Part shown: positions 36,602 through 44,439 of the stretch, one piece after another
How the letters are laid out: every line of letters begins with the position of its first letter
Position numbering within the stretch: position 1 is the first letter of the stretch
Assembly (NCBI GenBank): GCA_037045645.1
Contig: JBAOIH010000001.1
Location: forward strand, 1,426,001-1,490,000
Direction of reading: 5' to 3'
From: Nocardioides sp.
GTDB taxonomy: Bacteria > Actinomycetota > Actinomycetes > Propionibacteriales > Nocardioidaceae
DNA: 64,000 bases
The notes under the pieces: model-generated
Seen by the model: only the letters and a program-made list of their open reading frames with translations
What the model was told of the DNA's origin: nothing
Databases searched by the model: none
Made by a program: the position numbers and the translations under genes

Positions 36602-37387
36602 ATGCCTACGCACGAAGAACTCACGACCGCCGGACTCGACTTCGTCCAGGACGGACCCGTCGCGACGATCACGCTCGACCGCCCGGACGTACGCAACGCG
36701 CAGACGCCGTTGATGTGGGAGACGCTGGCAGCGCTCGGCAGCGACTTGGGCGACGAGGTGCGGATCGTGATCGTCAAGGGCAACGGGCACTCGTTCTCCG
36801 CTGGGCTCGACCGGGCGATGCTCGACCCGAAGGCCGGTCCCGATTCGGTGATCGGGCTGCTGCAGCGCACCGACGAAGAGATGTCCGCCCAGATCGGGCA
36901 TTGGCAGGAAGCCTTTACCTTCCTGCGCGACCCGCGTTTCGTCTCCATCGCCCAGGTGCACGGCTTTGCGATCGGCGCGGGCTTCCAACTGGCGCTCTCG
37001 TGTGACCTGCGCGTGGTCGCGGACGATGCGATCTTCTGCATGAAGGAGAGCGCGCTCGGCCTGGTGCCGGACCTCACGGGAACAAAACCGCTGGTCGACG
37101 CGGTTGGGTACGCCAGAGCTCTGGAGATCTGCGCCACCGCGCGCAACATCTCCGGTGACGAGGCGGGCCGGCTCGGACTCGCGACCACGGTGGTCGCGGC
37201 CGACCAACTCGACGCGGCGACCGCGGAGCTCGTACGCAATCTCACCGCACCACTGCCGGGCGCCGTTCGCGAGACGAAGGCGATCCTGCAGCAGGCCGCG
37301 GCCCGCGACCTGGACAGCCAGCGTCGTGTCGAGCGTGAGGCGCAGGTGCGCCGCTTCCGGGAGCTCGCGGAACTGATGAAGGGATAG
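36602..37387 (+). CDS. Enoyl-CoA hydratase/isomerase (crotonase) family protein
   Basis: A 261-residue crotonase-fold protein. GNGHSFSAGLDRAML supplies the first oxyanion-hole strand and HGFAIGAGFQLALSCDLRVV the second. The first catalytic glutamate of hydratases (GGGxEL) is Gln here, while a Glu is kept in MKESALGLVPDLTGT. Loss of one acid makes a classical hydratase uncertain; an isomerase, hydrolase or decarboxylase role is possible. Acts presumably on a CoA ester in fatty acid or amino acid breakdown. It precedes the ABC exporter by 4 nt and is probably co-transcribed with it. Confidence 0.83.
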   Translation: MPTHEELTTAGLDFVQDGPVATITLDRPDVRNAQTPLMWETLAALGSDLGDEVRIVIVKGNGHSFSAGLDRAMLDPKAGPDSVIGLLQRTDEEMSAQIGHWQEAFTFLRDPRFVSIAQVHGFAIGAGFQLALSCDLRVVADDAIFCMKESALGLVPDLTGTKPLVDAVGYARALEICATARNISGDEAGRLGLATTVVAADQLDAATAELVRNLTAPLPGAVRETKAILQQAAARDLDSQRRVEREAQVRRFRELAELMKG

Positions 37388-37391
37388 CCAT

Positions 37392-39270
37392 TTGGCGAAC
37401 ATGCACGGGATGCGACCGCAGTTCCGACACCTCCGGGCCGATCGCGAGGTCGCCAACCAGAAGCTGGGACGAGAGACCGTCCGGCGCGTGCTGTCGTTCG
37501 CCAGACCACTGCGGCCGCAGATCGCGGTCTTCATGGGCCTGACCATTCTTGACGCGTGTCTGGTGGTCGTCTCCCCGCTGTTGGTCAAGCTGCATCGTCG
37601 ACGACGGGATCCTCAAGCAGGACACCTCGCTGGTCATGTGGCTGGCGCTGCTGATGGCGCTGGTCGCGGTCGTGGATGCGGCATTCACCGTGACGCTGGG
37701 CTACTTCTCTTCGCGGATCGGTGAGCACCTGATCTTCGACCTGCGCTCGCAGGTCTTCGCGCACGTGCAGCGGCAATCGCTGGCGTTCTTCACGCGTACG
37801 CAGACCGGCGCGCTGGTCTCGCGGCTCAACAACGACGTCATCGGTGCCCAGCGAGCCTTCACCTCGACGCTCAGCGGCACCGTGTCCAACTCGATCTCGG
37901 TGGTTGTCGTCGGCATCTCGATGCTGTGGTTGTCCTGGCAGGTCACCCTGCTCTGCCTGCTGATGTTCCCGATCCTGCTGCTCGCCTCGCGCTGGGTAGG
38001 TGCTCGACTCGCCGGACTCACCCGGCAACAGATGGACGGCAACGCCGACCTGGGCAACGCGATGACCGAGCGCTTCAACGTCGGTGGGGCGATGCTGCTC
38101 AAGCTCTTCGGGCGGCGCGCGGACGAGGATGCGTACTTCCAGGACAAGGCGGCCGTGGTGCGGGATCTGGGGATCCGGATCTCGCTGATCCAGCGCGTCT
38201 TCGTGGCTGCGATGATGCTGGTGCCCGCACTCGCGACCGCGCTGGTCTACGGCGTCGGTGGTCGGTTGGCGATCAGCGGAGCGCTGTCGGTCGGCACCCT
38301 GCTGGCGCTCGCGACGCTGCTCGTACGCCTGCTCGGCCCCCTGCAGGGGCTGTCGAACGTACGTGTAGACGTGATGACCGCGCTGGTCAGCTTCGAGCGG
38401 GTCTTCGAGGTGCTCGATCTGCCGTCGATGGTCGCGGAGAAGCCCGACGCGGTGAAACTCCCCGCGGAGGCGAACCGGCTCGTGTTCGACGACGTCTCCT
38501 TCACCTATCCCCGGGCAGACGAAGTGTCCTTGGCATCGTTGGAGGCGGTCGCGCGTACGGAGAGCCGCGACAACTCCCAGGTGCTCGACTCACTGTCGTT
38601 CACGGCCGAGCCGGGGGAGATGGTCGCGTTGGTCGGGCCTTCGGGCGCGGGCAAGACGACCGTCACCAACCTGGTCGCCCGGCTGTACGACGTGCGCTCG
38701 GGCGCCGTCCGGATCGGCACGCCCACGCAGACCTGGGACGTGCGTGACGTGACCTTGCAGTCGCTGGAGGACGCGGTCGGCTATGTCACCCAGGACGCCC
38801 ACATGTTCCACGAGACGATCAGGGCCAACCTGCTCTATGCACGGCCGGCGGCGACGCAGGAGGAGATCTGGTCGGCACTCGAAGCCGCCCAGATCGCAGG
38901 GTTGGTGCGCTCCCTGCCCGACGGTCTCGACACCGTTGTCGGTGATCGCGGCTACCGCCTGTCCGGTGGGGAACGGCAGCGTCTGGCCATCGCGCGCCTG
39001 CTGCTGAAGGCGCCAGCGATCGTGGTGCTCGACGAGGCCACCGCTCACCTGGACTCGGAGAGTGAGGCCGCGGTGCAGCAGGCCCTCGATGCGGCGCTCG
39101 CGCAACGTACGTCGCTGGTCATCGCGCACCGGCTCTCGACCGTACGCAACGCCGACAAGATCCTGGTCCTGGACGGTGGCCGGATCGTGCAGCAGGGCAC
39201 CCACGACGAGTTGCTGGTGGCGGGTGGGACGTACGCCGACCTCTACCGCACGCAGTTCGCGCACGCCTGA
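37392..39270 (+). CDS. ABCB-type exporter (fused membrane and ATPase domains), frame broken by one insertion
   Basis: A half-size ABC exporter of about 625 residues when repaired. It starts at a TTG (MANMHGMRPQFRHLRADRE; an ATG at 37401 is an alternative). The frame breaks near 37587-37593 at CAAGCTGC, between SPLLVKL and IVDDGILKQDTSLVMW; one base less restores it. The membrane domain has six helices including SRIGEHLIFDLRSQVF and FFTRTQTGALVSRLNND; the ATPase domain has GPSGAGKTTV, the LSGGERQRLAIARLL signature and IVVLDEATAHLDSE with ALVIAHRLS-like switch. Probably a lipid or drug exporter working as a homodimer. Confidence 0.88.
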
Positions 39271-39273
39271 CAC

Positions 39274-39279
39274 TACGGT
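39274..39279 (+). promoter_or_regulatory. -10 element TACGGT for the SDR gene
   Basis: TACGGT lies 7 nt before the ATG at 39287. It starts 4 nt after the exporter stop. Confidence 0.5.
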
Positions 39280-39286
39280 GGCGTCC

Positions 39287-40042
39287 ATGGATCTTGGACT
39301 CACCGATCGCGTCTATCTGGTCACCGGCGGCACCCGAGGACTCGGGGCAGCGACGGCTCGCGCACTCGTGGACGACGGTGCGCGCGTCGTGGTGTCGAGC
39401 CGCGATCAGGCATCCGTGGACGCTTCCGTAGCCGACCTGGGGGAGCGGGCGATCGGCCTGGTCGCCGACAACGCCGACCCTGCTGCGCCCGGCCTGCTAC
39501 TCGACGCTGCGCGTTCGAAGTGGGGTCGCGTGGACGGCGCCCTCGTCAGCGTCGGCGGACCGCCACCGGGCAAGCCCAGCGAGGTCGACGACGATGCCTG
39601 GCGCGCGGGTTTCGACTCGGTGTTCCTGGGGGGCGTACGCCTGTGCCGCGAGGTGGCTGCTGCGCTGGGGCACGGCGGCTCGATCGCGCTGGTCCTGTCG
39701 ACATCGGTGCGCAACCCGATCCCTGGTCTCGCCGTCTCCAACGGCCTGCGGCCCGGGTTGGCGATGTTCGCCAAGGACCTGGCCGACGAGGTCGGCGCGC
39801 GCGGGATCCGGGTCAACGGTCTGCTGCCTGGACGAATCGCGACCGATCGGGTGCAGGAACTCGACGAGGCCACGGGAGACCCGGCCGCCGCCAAGGCGCG
39901 TCAACTCGAGTCCATCCCGTTGGGTCGCTATGGCGAGCCCGACGAGTTCGGTCGCGTCGCGGCGTTCGTACTCTCGCCGGCCGCGTCACTGCTGACGGGC
40001 GTGATGCTCCCCGTCGACGGAGGTATCTCCCGCTCGCTCTGA
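39287..40042 (+). CDS. SDR-family protein with altered catalytic Tyr/Lys
   Basis: A 251-residue short-chain dehydrogenase/reductase with an intact cofactor site (VTGGTRGLGAATA near residue 12) and the usual C-terminal LTGVMLPVDGGI. The catalytic YxxxK is replaced: the position reads VSNGLRPGLAMFAKDLA, with no tyrosine. A subgroup of SDRs shares an SNxxR-like replacement and may act as non-catalytic or altered-chemistry members. The ATG at 39287 follows a -10 hexamer. Its 3' end overlaps the convergent SURF1 gene by 57 nt. Confidence 0.82.
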   Translation: MDLGLTDRVYLVTGGTRGLGAATARALVDDGARVVVSSRDQASVDASVADLGERAIGLVADNADPAAPGLLLDAARSKWGRVDGALVSVGGPPPGKPSEVDDDAWRAGFDSVFLGGVRLCREVAAALGHGGSIALVLSTSVRNPIPGLAVSNGLRPGLAMFAKDLADEVGARGIRVNGLLPGRIATDRVQELDEATGDPAAAKARQLESIPLGRYGEPDEFGRVAAFVLSPAASLLTGVMLPVDGGISRSL

Positions 40043-40891
40043 GTCCGGCGGCAGGTCGTCGTCCGGGGGCAGGTCGTCGTCCGGGGGCGCGGTCCACGCG
40101 TCGAGGCGGTCGCGGAAGGTCGGCCGTCGGCCGGACGAAGGTGCGCCACGCTCGCGCTTGACGGGCCCGTTGCCGCGCCACTCGTCGTACAACAGATAGC
40201 CGAAACCGAACACCGCCAGCACGCCGAAGAACCACCACTGCAGACCGTAGAAGAAGTGCGGTCCCTCGCCGAGGTCGGGCAACTCGACGGGGCGCAGAGC
40301 CTCGGCGGGTGGGGGATCCTCGCTCTTGAGTTCGAGGAAGCCGCCATAGACCTCGCGGTCGAGAGCCGCACCGATCTCCTCGCTCGAGATGGCACGGGTC
40401 GAACGATCGTCTACCTCGGTGCCGCGACCGGTCGCGTCGGCACGTACCCACCCCTCGATGGTCACCTCGCCGCTCGGCGGCTCTGGTGCCGCGACGCTGC
40501 CCGAGCCGGTGTTCTCCGTACGCATCCAGCCGCGGTCGACCAGAAGGGCCGTGCCGTGCGCGGTCACGAGTGGCACCACGACCTCCACCCCCGAGGTGCC
40601 CTTGCGGGTGCGATAGCGCACGATGATCGTGTCGTCGGTGTCATAGGTCCCGGTCGCGGTGATCAGTCGCCACTCGTCATCGGCGCTGACCGCACGACCT
40701 GCCGCCAGGACGTCGTCCACCGGCTCGGGTGCGGCCTTCTCGTTGCGTTCGATCACGGCGTTGTCGTGGCGACGCTGGTCGAGACGGCCGAACTGCCACT
40801 CGCCCAACCACCAGGCCAGGTAGGCCAGCAGAGCCACGATCAGGGCGAACACGACCCAGCGGGTGGACAGGAGGAAGCGCCAGGATCGCAC
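39986..40891 (-). CDS. SURF1 family cytochrome oxidase assembly protein
   Basis: A 301-residue SURF1-like protein with two transmembrane helices (WVVFALIVALLAYLAWWLG at about residues 12-30 and FFYGLQWWFFGVLAVFGFGYL at about 218-238 in split form) enclosing a periplasmic domain with GTYDTDDTIIV and LLVDRGWMR. SURF1 helps insert haem A into cytochrome oxidase, consistent with ctaA/ctaB elsewhere in the window. The C-terminal tail holds an acidic 18-bp tandem repeat (PPDDDL twice) and extends into the SDR gene on the other strand. GTG start with TACCCT 6 nt upstream. Confidence 0.87.
   Translation of the reverse strand: MRSWRFLLSTRWVVFALIVALLAYLAWWLGEWQFGRLDQRRHDNAVIERNEKAAPEPVDDVLAAGRAVSADDEWRLITATGTYDTDDTIIVRYRTRKGTSGVEVVVPLVTAHGTALLVDRGWMRTENTGSGSVAAPEPPSGEVTIEGWVRADATGRGTEVDDRSTRAISSEEIGAALDREVYGGFLELKSEDPPPAEALRPVELPDLGEGPHFFYGLQWWFFGVLAVFGFGYLLYDEWRGNGPVKRERGAPSSGRRPTFRDRLDAWTAPPDDDLPPDDDLPPDSERAGDTSVDGEHHARQQ
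40052..40087. repeat. 18-bp minisatellite in the SURF1 tail
   Basis: CAGGTCGTCGTCCGGGGG occurs twice in tandem (40052-40069 and 40070-40087), encoding two PPDDDL units at the C-terminus of SURF1. In frame, so copy-number change would only lengthen the tail. Confidence 0.85.
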
Positions 40892-40897
40892 GGAACG

Positions 40898-40925
40898 AGG
40901 GTAGTCGGGGGTCGCTGCGTAGACT
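40898..40925. promoter_or_regulatory. Divergent leaderless promoters (SURF1 and moaA)
   Basis: TACCCT (minus strand, 40898-40903) is 6 nt before the SURF1 GTG at 40891. TAGACT (40920-40925) is 6 nt before the moaA GTG at 40932. Only 40 nt separate the two genes, so the two promoters overlap each other's -35 regions. Confidence 0.6.
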
Positions 40926-40931
40926 GAACCG

Positions 40932-41921
40932 GTGAAGTTGGAGGACCGATTCGGCCGGGTGGCCACCGACCTGCGGGTGTCATTGACCGACCGCTGCAAC
41001 CTGCGCTGCACCTATTGCATGCCGGCGGAGGGTCTGGACTGGCTGCCCGACGAGTCGGTGCTGACCGACGACGAGATCGTCCGGTTGATCGGCGTCGGGA
41101 TCACCCAACTCGGCATCGAAGAGGTCCGTTTCACCGGGGGCGAGCCGCTGGTACGTCGCGGACTGGTGGGGATCGTCGCGGGCGTACGCTCCCTGAACGC
41201 GGACGTGGAGATGTCGCTCACCACCAATGCGCTGGGACTTTCGCGTCAGGCGGGGGCGCTGGCCGAGGCCGGGCTCAACCGGGTCAACGTGTCTCTCGAT
41301 TCGATCCGGCACGAGGCGTTTCGTGAGATCACCCGGCGCGACCGGCTGCACGATGTCCTCGAAGGCCTCCAAGCCGCGCACGCCGCCGGGCTCGGTCCGG
41401 TCAAGGTCAATGCCGTGCTGATGCGCGGCATCAACGACGACCAGGCCCCGGAGTTGCTGCAGTGGGCGATCGACCACGGCTATGAGTTGCGCTTCATCGA
41501 GCAGATGCCCCTGGACGCCCAGCACCAGTGGAACCGCACCAACATGATCACCGCCGACGAGATCTTCGAGCGGCTCTCCACCGAGTTCACGCTGACCCCG
41601 CACGGAGAGCCGCGTGGCAGTGCTCCGGCGGAGCTGTTCGACGTCGATGGCGGGCCTGCGACGGTCGGGGTGATCGCTTCGGTGACACGACCGTTCTGCG
41701 GTGACTGCGATCGCGTACGCCTGACTGCCGACGGTCAGATCCGCAACTGTCTGTTCGCGCGTGAGGAGTCCGACCTGCGTACGGCGTTGCGCTCGGGCGC
41801 CACCGATCTCGAACTGGCCGAACGCTGGGTCATCGCCATGCGCGGCAAGCGGGCCGGTCACGGGATCGACGACCCGTCGTTCCTCCAGCCGGACCGGCCG
41901 ATGTCGGCGATCGGCGGCTAG
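40932..41921 (+). CDS. moaA: GTP 3',8-cyclase MoaA
   Basis: MoaA, 329 residues, a radical SAM enzyme for the first step of molybdenum cofactor synthesis. The N-terminal cluster motif is CNLRCTYC (near residue 22), the SAM glycine motif FTGGEPL follows, and the C-terminal second [4Fe-4S] ligands are in PFCGDCDRVRLTADGQIRNC. The protein ends GG, needed for activation in MoaA enzymes (SAIGG). GTG start with a -10 hexamer 6 nt before. No other moa genes are adjacent. Confidence 0.95.
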   Translation: MKLEDRFGRVATDLRVSLTDRCNLRCTYCMPAEGLDWLPDESVLTDDEIVRLIGVGITQLGIEEVRFTGGEPLVRRGLVGIVAGVRSLNADVEMSLTTNALGLSRQAGALAEAGLNRVNVSLDSIRHEAFREITRRDRLHDVLEGLQAAHAAGLGPVKVNAVLMRGINDDQAPELLQWAIDHGYELRFIEQMPLDAQHQWNRTNMITADEIFERLSTEFTLTPHGEPRGSAPAELFDVDGGPATVGVIASVTRPFCGDCDRVRLTADGQIRNCLFAREESDLRTALRSGATDLELAERWVIAMRGKRAGHGIDDPSFLQPDRPMSAIGG

Positions 41922-41956
41922 TTCGGGTCGGGGGAGTGCCCGGCGGTTGAGCGTGC

Positions 41957-42031
41957 GAGTTCGCGCGTACGCTCGAACTCACGCAGTTGGAACGATCCAG
42001 AATGTACGGGTTCGCGCGTACGCTCGAACTC
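41957..42031. repeat. Family C repeats, two copies 51 bp apart
   Basis: GAGTTCGCGCGTACGCTCG continues to an imperfect palindrome ending CGAACTC. Copies lie at 41957-41980 and 42008-42031, a 51-bp period, between the convergent moaA and dodecin genes. The same element with the same 51-bp period recurs at 58382-58456. Apart from this array the 165-nt gap holds nothing I can support. Confidence 0.85.
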
Positions 42032-42086
42032 GCCCCGAGCTGCGGCACACCTCGCTGCGCTCGGCGTACCTCCGCTCGCTCCTTGG

Positions 42087-42299
42087 TCATTCGTCCTCTA
42101 ACCGAAAGCCGATCTTCATAGCCACCTGGAAGTGCTCCACCTCGCCGTCCTTGGCCTGGCCGCGGATCTGCGTGACCTCGAACCAGTCGATGTGGCGAAG
42201 GGTCTGCCCGGCGCGCGAGATGCCGTTGCGGATGGCTTGGTCGATACCGTCGGGGGAGGTGCCCACGATCTCGGTGAGGCGATAGGTCCGGTTGCTCAT
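42087..42299 (-). CDS. Dodecin family flavin-binding protein
   Basis: A 70-residue dodecin: SNRTYRLTEIVGTSPDGIDQAI, WFEVTQIRG, and the C-terminal strand HFQVAMKIGFRLE. Dodecins form dodecameric shells that store or buffer flavins. The conserved tryptophan of the flavin stack (IDWFEV) is present. The ATG at 42299 is chosen from the family N-terminus and the TACGAT hexamer 7 nt upstream; a 17-residue extension is rejected. Confidence 0.9.
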   Translation of the reverse strand: MSNRTYRLTEIVGTSPDGIDQAIRNGISRAGQTLRHIDWFEVTQIRGQAKDGEVEHFQVAMKIGFRLEDE

Positions 42300-42306
42300 G
42301 ACTCGG

Positions 42307-42336
42307 ATCGTAGGCCAGCCCGGCCGGTCGTACGAT
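42307..42336. promoter_or_regulatory. Divergent leaderless promoters (dodecin and DUF3099)
   Basis: On the minus strand TACGAT (42307-42312) is 7 nt before the dodecin ATG. On the plus strand TACGAT (42331-42336) is 7 nt before the ATG at 42344. Identical hexamers in mirrored positions. Confidence 0.6.
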
Positions 42337-42343
42337 GGACTCC

Positions 42344-42637
42344 ATGCCACACCGCCGCAGCGATCGACCGCTGCGCATCACCTCGGCGCCGACCAACAAG
42401 GCCGACGAGATCGCGTCACGCCAACGCCGCTATCTGTTCTCGATGGCGATCCGTACGGCGTGTGTCATCGGCGCGGTCGCGGTGGGTCCCGGCTGGTTCC
42501 GTTGGGTGCTGATCGCCGGGGCGGTGCTGCTGCCGTACGTCGCGGTGGTAATCGCCAACGCTGCCAATCAGCGCGACGACGGCTTCCGACCCGAGACCCC
42601 GAACCACCAGCACCGAGAGTTGGGAGGCACCCGATGA
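42344..42637 (+). CDS. DUF3099 small membrane protein
   Basis: A 97-residue protein with a basic N-terminus (PHRRSDRPLRITSAPTNKADE) and two hydrophobic helices (about 32-52 and 54-74), matching the actinobacterial DUF3099 family of unknown function. The ATG at 42344 fits the -10 spacing better than the one at 42335. It overlaps the next small gene by 4 nt (ATGA) so the two are coupled. Confidence 0.75.
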   Translation: MPHRRSDRPLRITSAPTNKADEIASRQRRYLFSMAIRTACVIGAVAVGPGWFRWVLIAGAVLLPYVAVVIANAANQRDDGFRPETPNHQHRELGGTR

Positions 42638-42831
42638 ACGTGTGCTCTGCGAAGGGCTGCGCCGCCGCAGCGTTGTGGGAACTGCGCTGGAACAACCCCA
42701 AGATCCACACCCCCGAACGGCGCAAGGTGTGGCTGGCCTGCGACGAGCACCTGCCCTCGTTGACCGACTTCCTCTCGGCGCGCGGATTCCTGCGCGAGAC
42801 CGATCCGCATCCGGGGCGCGGGCCGGTGTGA
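42634..42831 (+). CDS. Small conserved protein with paired Cys/His residues
   Basis: A 65-residue basic protein, MNVCSAKGCAAAALWELRW... ACDEHL, in which Cys4, Cys9, Cys51 and His54 could bind a metal ion. Proteins like it are found after DUF3099 genes in actinobacteria and have no proven function. The ATG overlaps the DUF3099 stop. Found here by reading through the overlap, supported by coupling and by the cysteine pattern. Confidence 0.65.
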   Translation: MNVCSAKGCAAAALWELRWNNPKIHTPERRKVWLACDEHLPSLTDFLSARGFLRETDPHPGRGPV

Positions 42832-42855
42832 TTCGGCGTACTAATCGGTAATCAC

Positions 42856-42861
42856 TAGCGT
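42856..42861 (+). promoter_or_regulatory. -10 element TAGCGT for fabG
   Basis: TAGCGT lies 7 nt before the fabG GTG. Just upstream is a direct repeat TAATC-GG-TAATC (42842-42853) that could be part of an operator. Confidence 0.55.
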
Positions 42862-42868
42862 CAAAGCG

Positions 42869-43579
42869 GTGAGTACCCCACGATCCGTCCTGGTCACCGG
42901 AGGCAACCGCGGCATCGGCCGCGCGATCGCCGAGCAGTTCGTACGACTGGGCGACAACGTCGCCGTCACCACCCGCAACGGCGGCGCGCCGGAAGGCGCG
43001 CTGGACGTGCGCTGCGACATCACCGATCCCGCAGCGGTCGAGGCAGCATTCGCGACGATCGAGGAAGCACATGGCCCGGTGGAAGTGCTGGTCGCCAACG
43101 CCGGGATCACCAAGGACACCTTGCTGTTGCGGATGAACGAAGACGACTGGTCGAGCGTGATCGACACCAACCTCACCGGCTCCTACCGCCTGGCCAAACG
43201 GGCCGCGAAGGGGATGTTGCGGCTGCGTCGGGGACGGGTCATCTTCATCTCCAGCGTGGTCGGCCTGCTGGGTTCGGCCGGCCAGGTCAACTATGCGGCC
43301 TCCAAGTCGGGTCTGGTCGGCCTGGCTCGCTCCCTCGCGCGCGAGCTCGGATCCCGTGGGATCACCGCCAACGTGGTCTCACCCGGCTTCGTCGAGACCG
43401 ACATGACCGATGTCCTCACCGACGAGCAGAAGGCCGCAATCAAGGCGCAGGTCCCGCTGGGTCGCTATGCCAGCACGGACGAGGTCGCCTCCGCAGTGAC
43501 CTGGTTGGCCTCCGACGGGGCCGCGTACGTCACCGGCGCCGTCATTCCCGTCGACGGCGGCCTCGGCATGGGGCACTGA
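42869..43579 (+). CDS. fabG: 3-oxoacyl-[ACP] reductase (FabG/MabA-like)
   Basis: A 236-residue SDR that reduces 3-oxoacyl-ACP in fatty acid synthesis. Cofactor motif TGGNRGIGRAIA near residue 12, NAGIT, catalytic Ser in FISSVVG, and Tyr/Lys in YAASKSGLVG. It is followed by an enoyl-ACP reductase, the mabA-inhA arrangement of mycobacteria and relatives, which supports the functional call. GTG start with a leaderless-type -10. Family D repeats follow its stop. Confidence 0.93.
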   Translation: MSTPRSVLVTGGNRGIGRAIAEQFVRLGDNVAVTTRNGGAPEGALDVRCDITDPAAVEAAFATIEEAHGPVEVLVANAGITKDTLLLRMNEDDWSSVIDTNLTGSYRLAKRAAKGMLRLRRGRVIFISSVVGLLGSAGQVNYAASKSGLVGLARSLARELGSRGITANVVSPGFVETDMTDVLTDEQKAAIKAQVPLGRYASTDEVASAVTWLASDGAAYVTGAVIPVDGGLGMGH

Positions 43580-43581
43580 CT

Positions 43582-43614
43582 CCCAACTCAACCCCTAGCG
43601 AGACCCAACTCAAC
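43582..43614 (+). repeat. Family D repeat between fabG and fabI (22-bp period)
   Basis: CCCAACTCAAC occurs at 43582 and 43604, 22 bp apart, with CCTAGCGAGA between. The same arrangement, also with a 22-bp period, is found after serB at 51166-51220. Confidence 0.85.
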
Positions 43615-43628
43615 GAAAGGACGGTGCC

Positions 43629-44402
43629 ATGGCAGGCATCCTCGAAGGCAAGCGGATCCTGGTCGCCGGCGTGACCATGGACTCCTCGATCGGTTTCGCG
43701 ACCGCCAAGATCGCCCAGGAGCAAGGTGCGACCGTGCTGATCTCCAACTTCGGTCGCGCGCTCGGCATCACCCGCCGCATCGCCAAGAGGCTGCCCAGCG
43801 AGCCACCCGTGCTCGAACTCGACGTCACCGACCAGGGCCACCTCGACGGGCTCGCCGACGCGGTCCGCGAGCATGTGGACGGTCTCGACGGGGTGGTGCA
43901 CTCGATCGCCTACGGCAACCCCGAAACGCTGCTGGGTGGCAAGTTCCTCGACGGTCCGTGGGAGGACGTGGCCCAGGCAGTGCAGGTGTCGGCGTACTCG
44001 CTGAAGAGCCTCGCCGTGGCCTGTCGCCCGCTGATGAGCAGCGGCGGGTCGATCGTCGGCCTCACCTTCGATGCCACCACGGCGTGGCCGTCGTACGACT
44101 GGATGGGCGTGGCCAAGGCCGCGCTGGAGAACACCTCGCGCTATGTCGCCCGCGACCTGGGTCCGGACGGGATTCGCTGCAACCTGGTCTCCGCCGGACC
44201 CCTCAAGACGCTTGCCGCGAAGGCGATCCCCGGGTTCGAGGCACTGGAGTCGTCCTGGAAGGACCGGGCGCCGCTCGGCTGGGACGAGAGTGACCACGAG
44301 CCGACCGCACGTGCGGTGTGTGCGCTGTTGAGCGACTTCTTCCCCGCCACGACCGGGGAGATCGTGCACGTGGACGGCGGTTTCCACGCGATGGGGTTGT
44401 GA
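43629..44402 (+). CDS. fabI: Enoyl-[ACP] reductase (FabI/InhA-like)
   Basis: A 257-residue enoyl-ACP reductase for the last step of the fatty acid elongation cycle. The divergent nucleotide motif GVTMDSSIGFATAK is the FabI/InhA type, with the catalytic YDWMGVAKAAL pair (Tyr and Lys six residues apart) and a C-terminal TGEIVHVDGGFHAMG. A GAAAGGA ribosome-binding site precedes the ATG at 43629. Partner of the upstream fabG; intact. Confidence 0.94.
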   Translation: MAGILEGKRILVAGVTMDSSIGFATAKIAQEQGATVLISNFGRALGITRRIAKRLPSEPPVLELDVTDQGHLDGLADAVREHVDGLDGVVHSIAYGNPETLLGGKFLDGPWEDVAQAVQVSAYSLKSLAVACRPLMSSGGSIVGLTFDATTAWPSYDWMGVAKAALENTSRYVARDLGPDGIRCNLVSAGPLKTLAAKAIPGFEALESSWKDRAPLGWDESDHEPTARAVCALLSDFFPATTGEIVHVDGGFHAMGL

Positions 44403-44426
44403 GGGACGCAGCGCCGAGCGAGACGC

Positions 44427-44432
44427 TAGGTT
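44427..44432 (+). promoter_or_regulatory. -10 element TAGGTT for the Mur ligase-like gene
   Basis: TAGGTT lies 7 nt before the GTG at 44440, indicating a leaderless transcript separate from fabG-fabI. Confidence 0.5.
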
Positions 44433-44439
44433 TCCGTAG

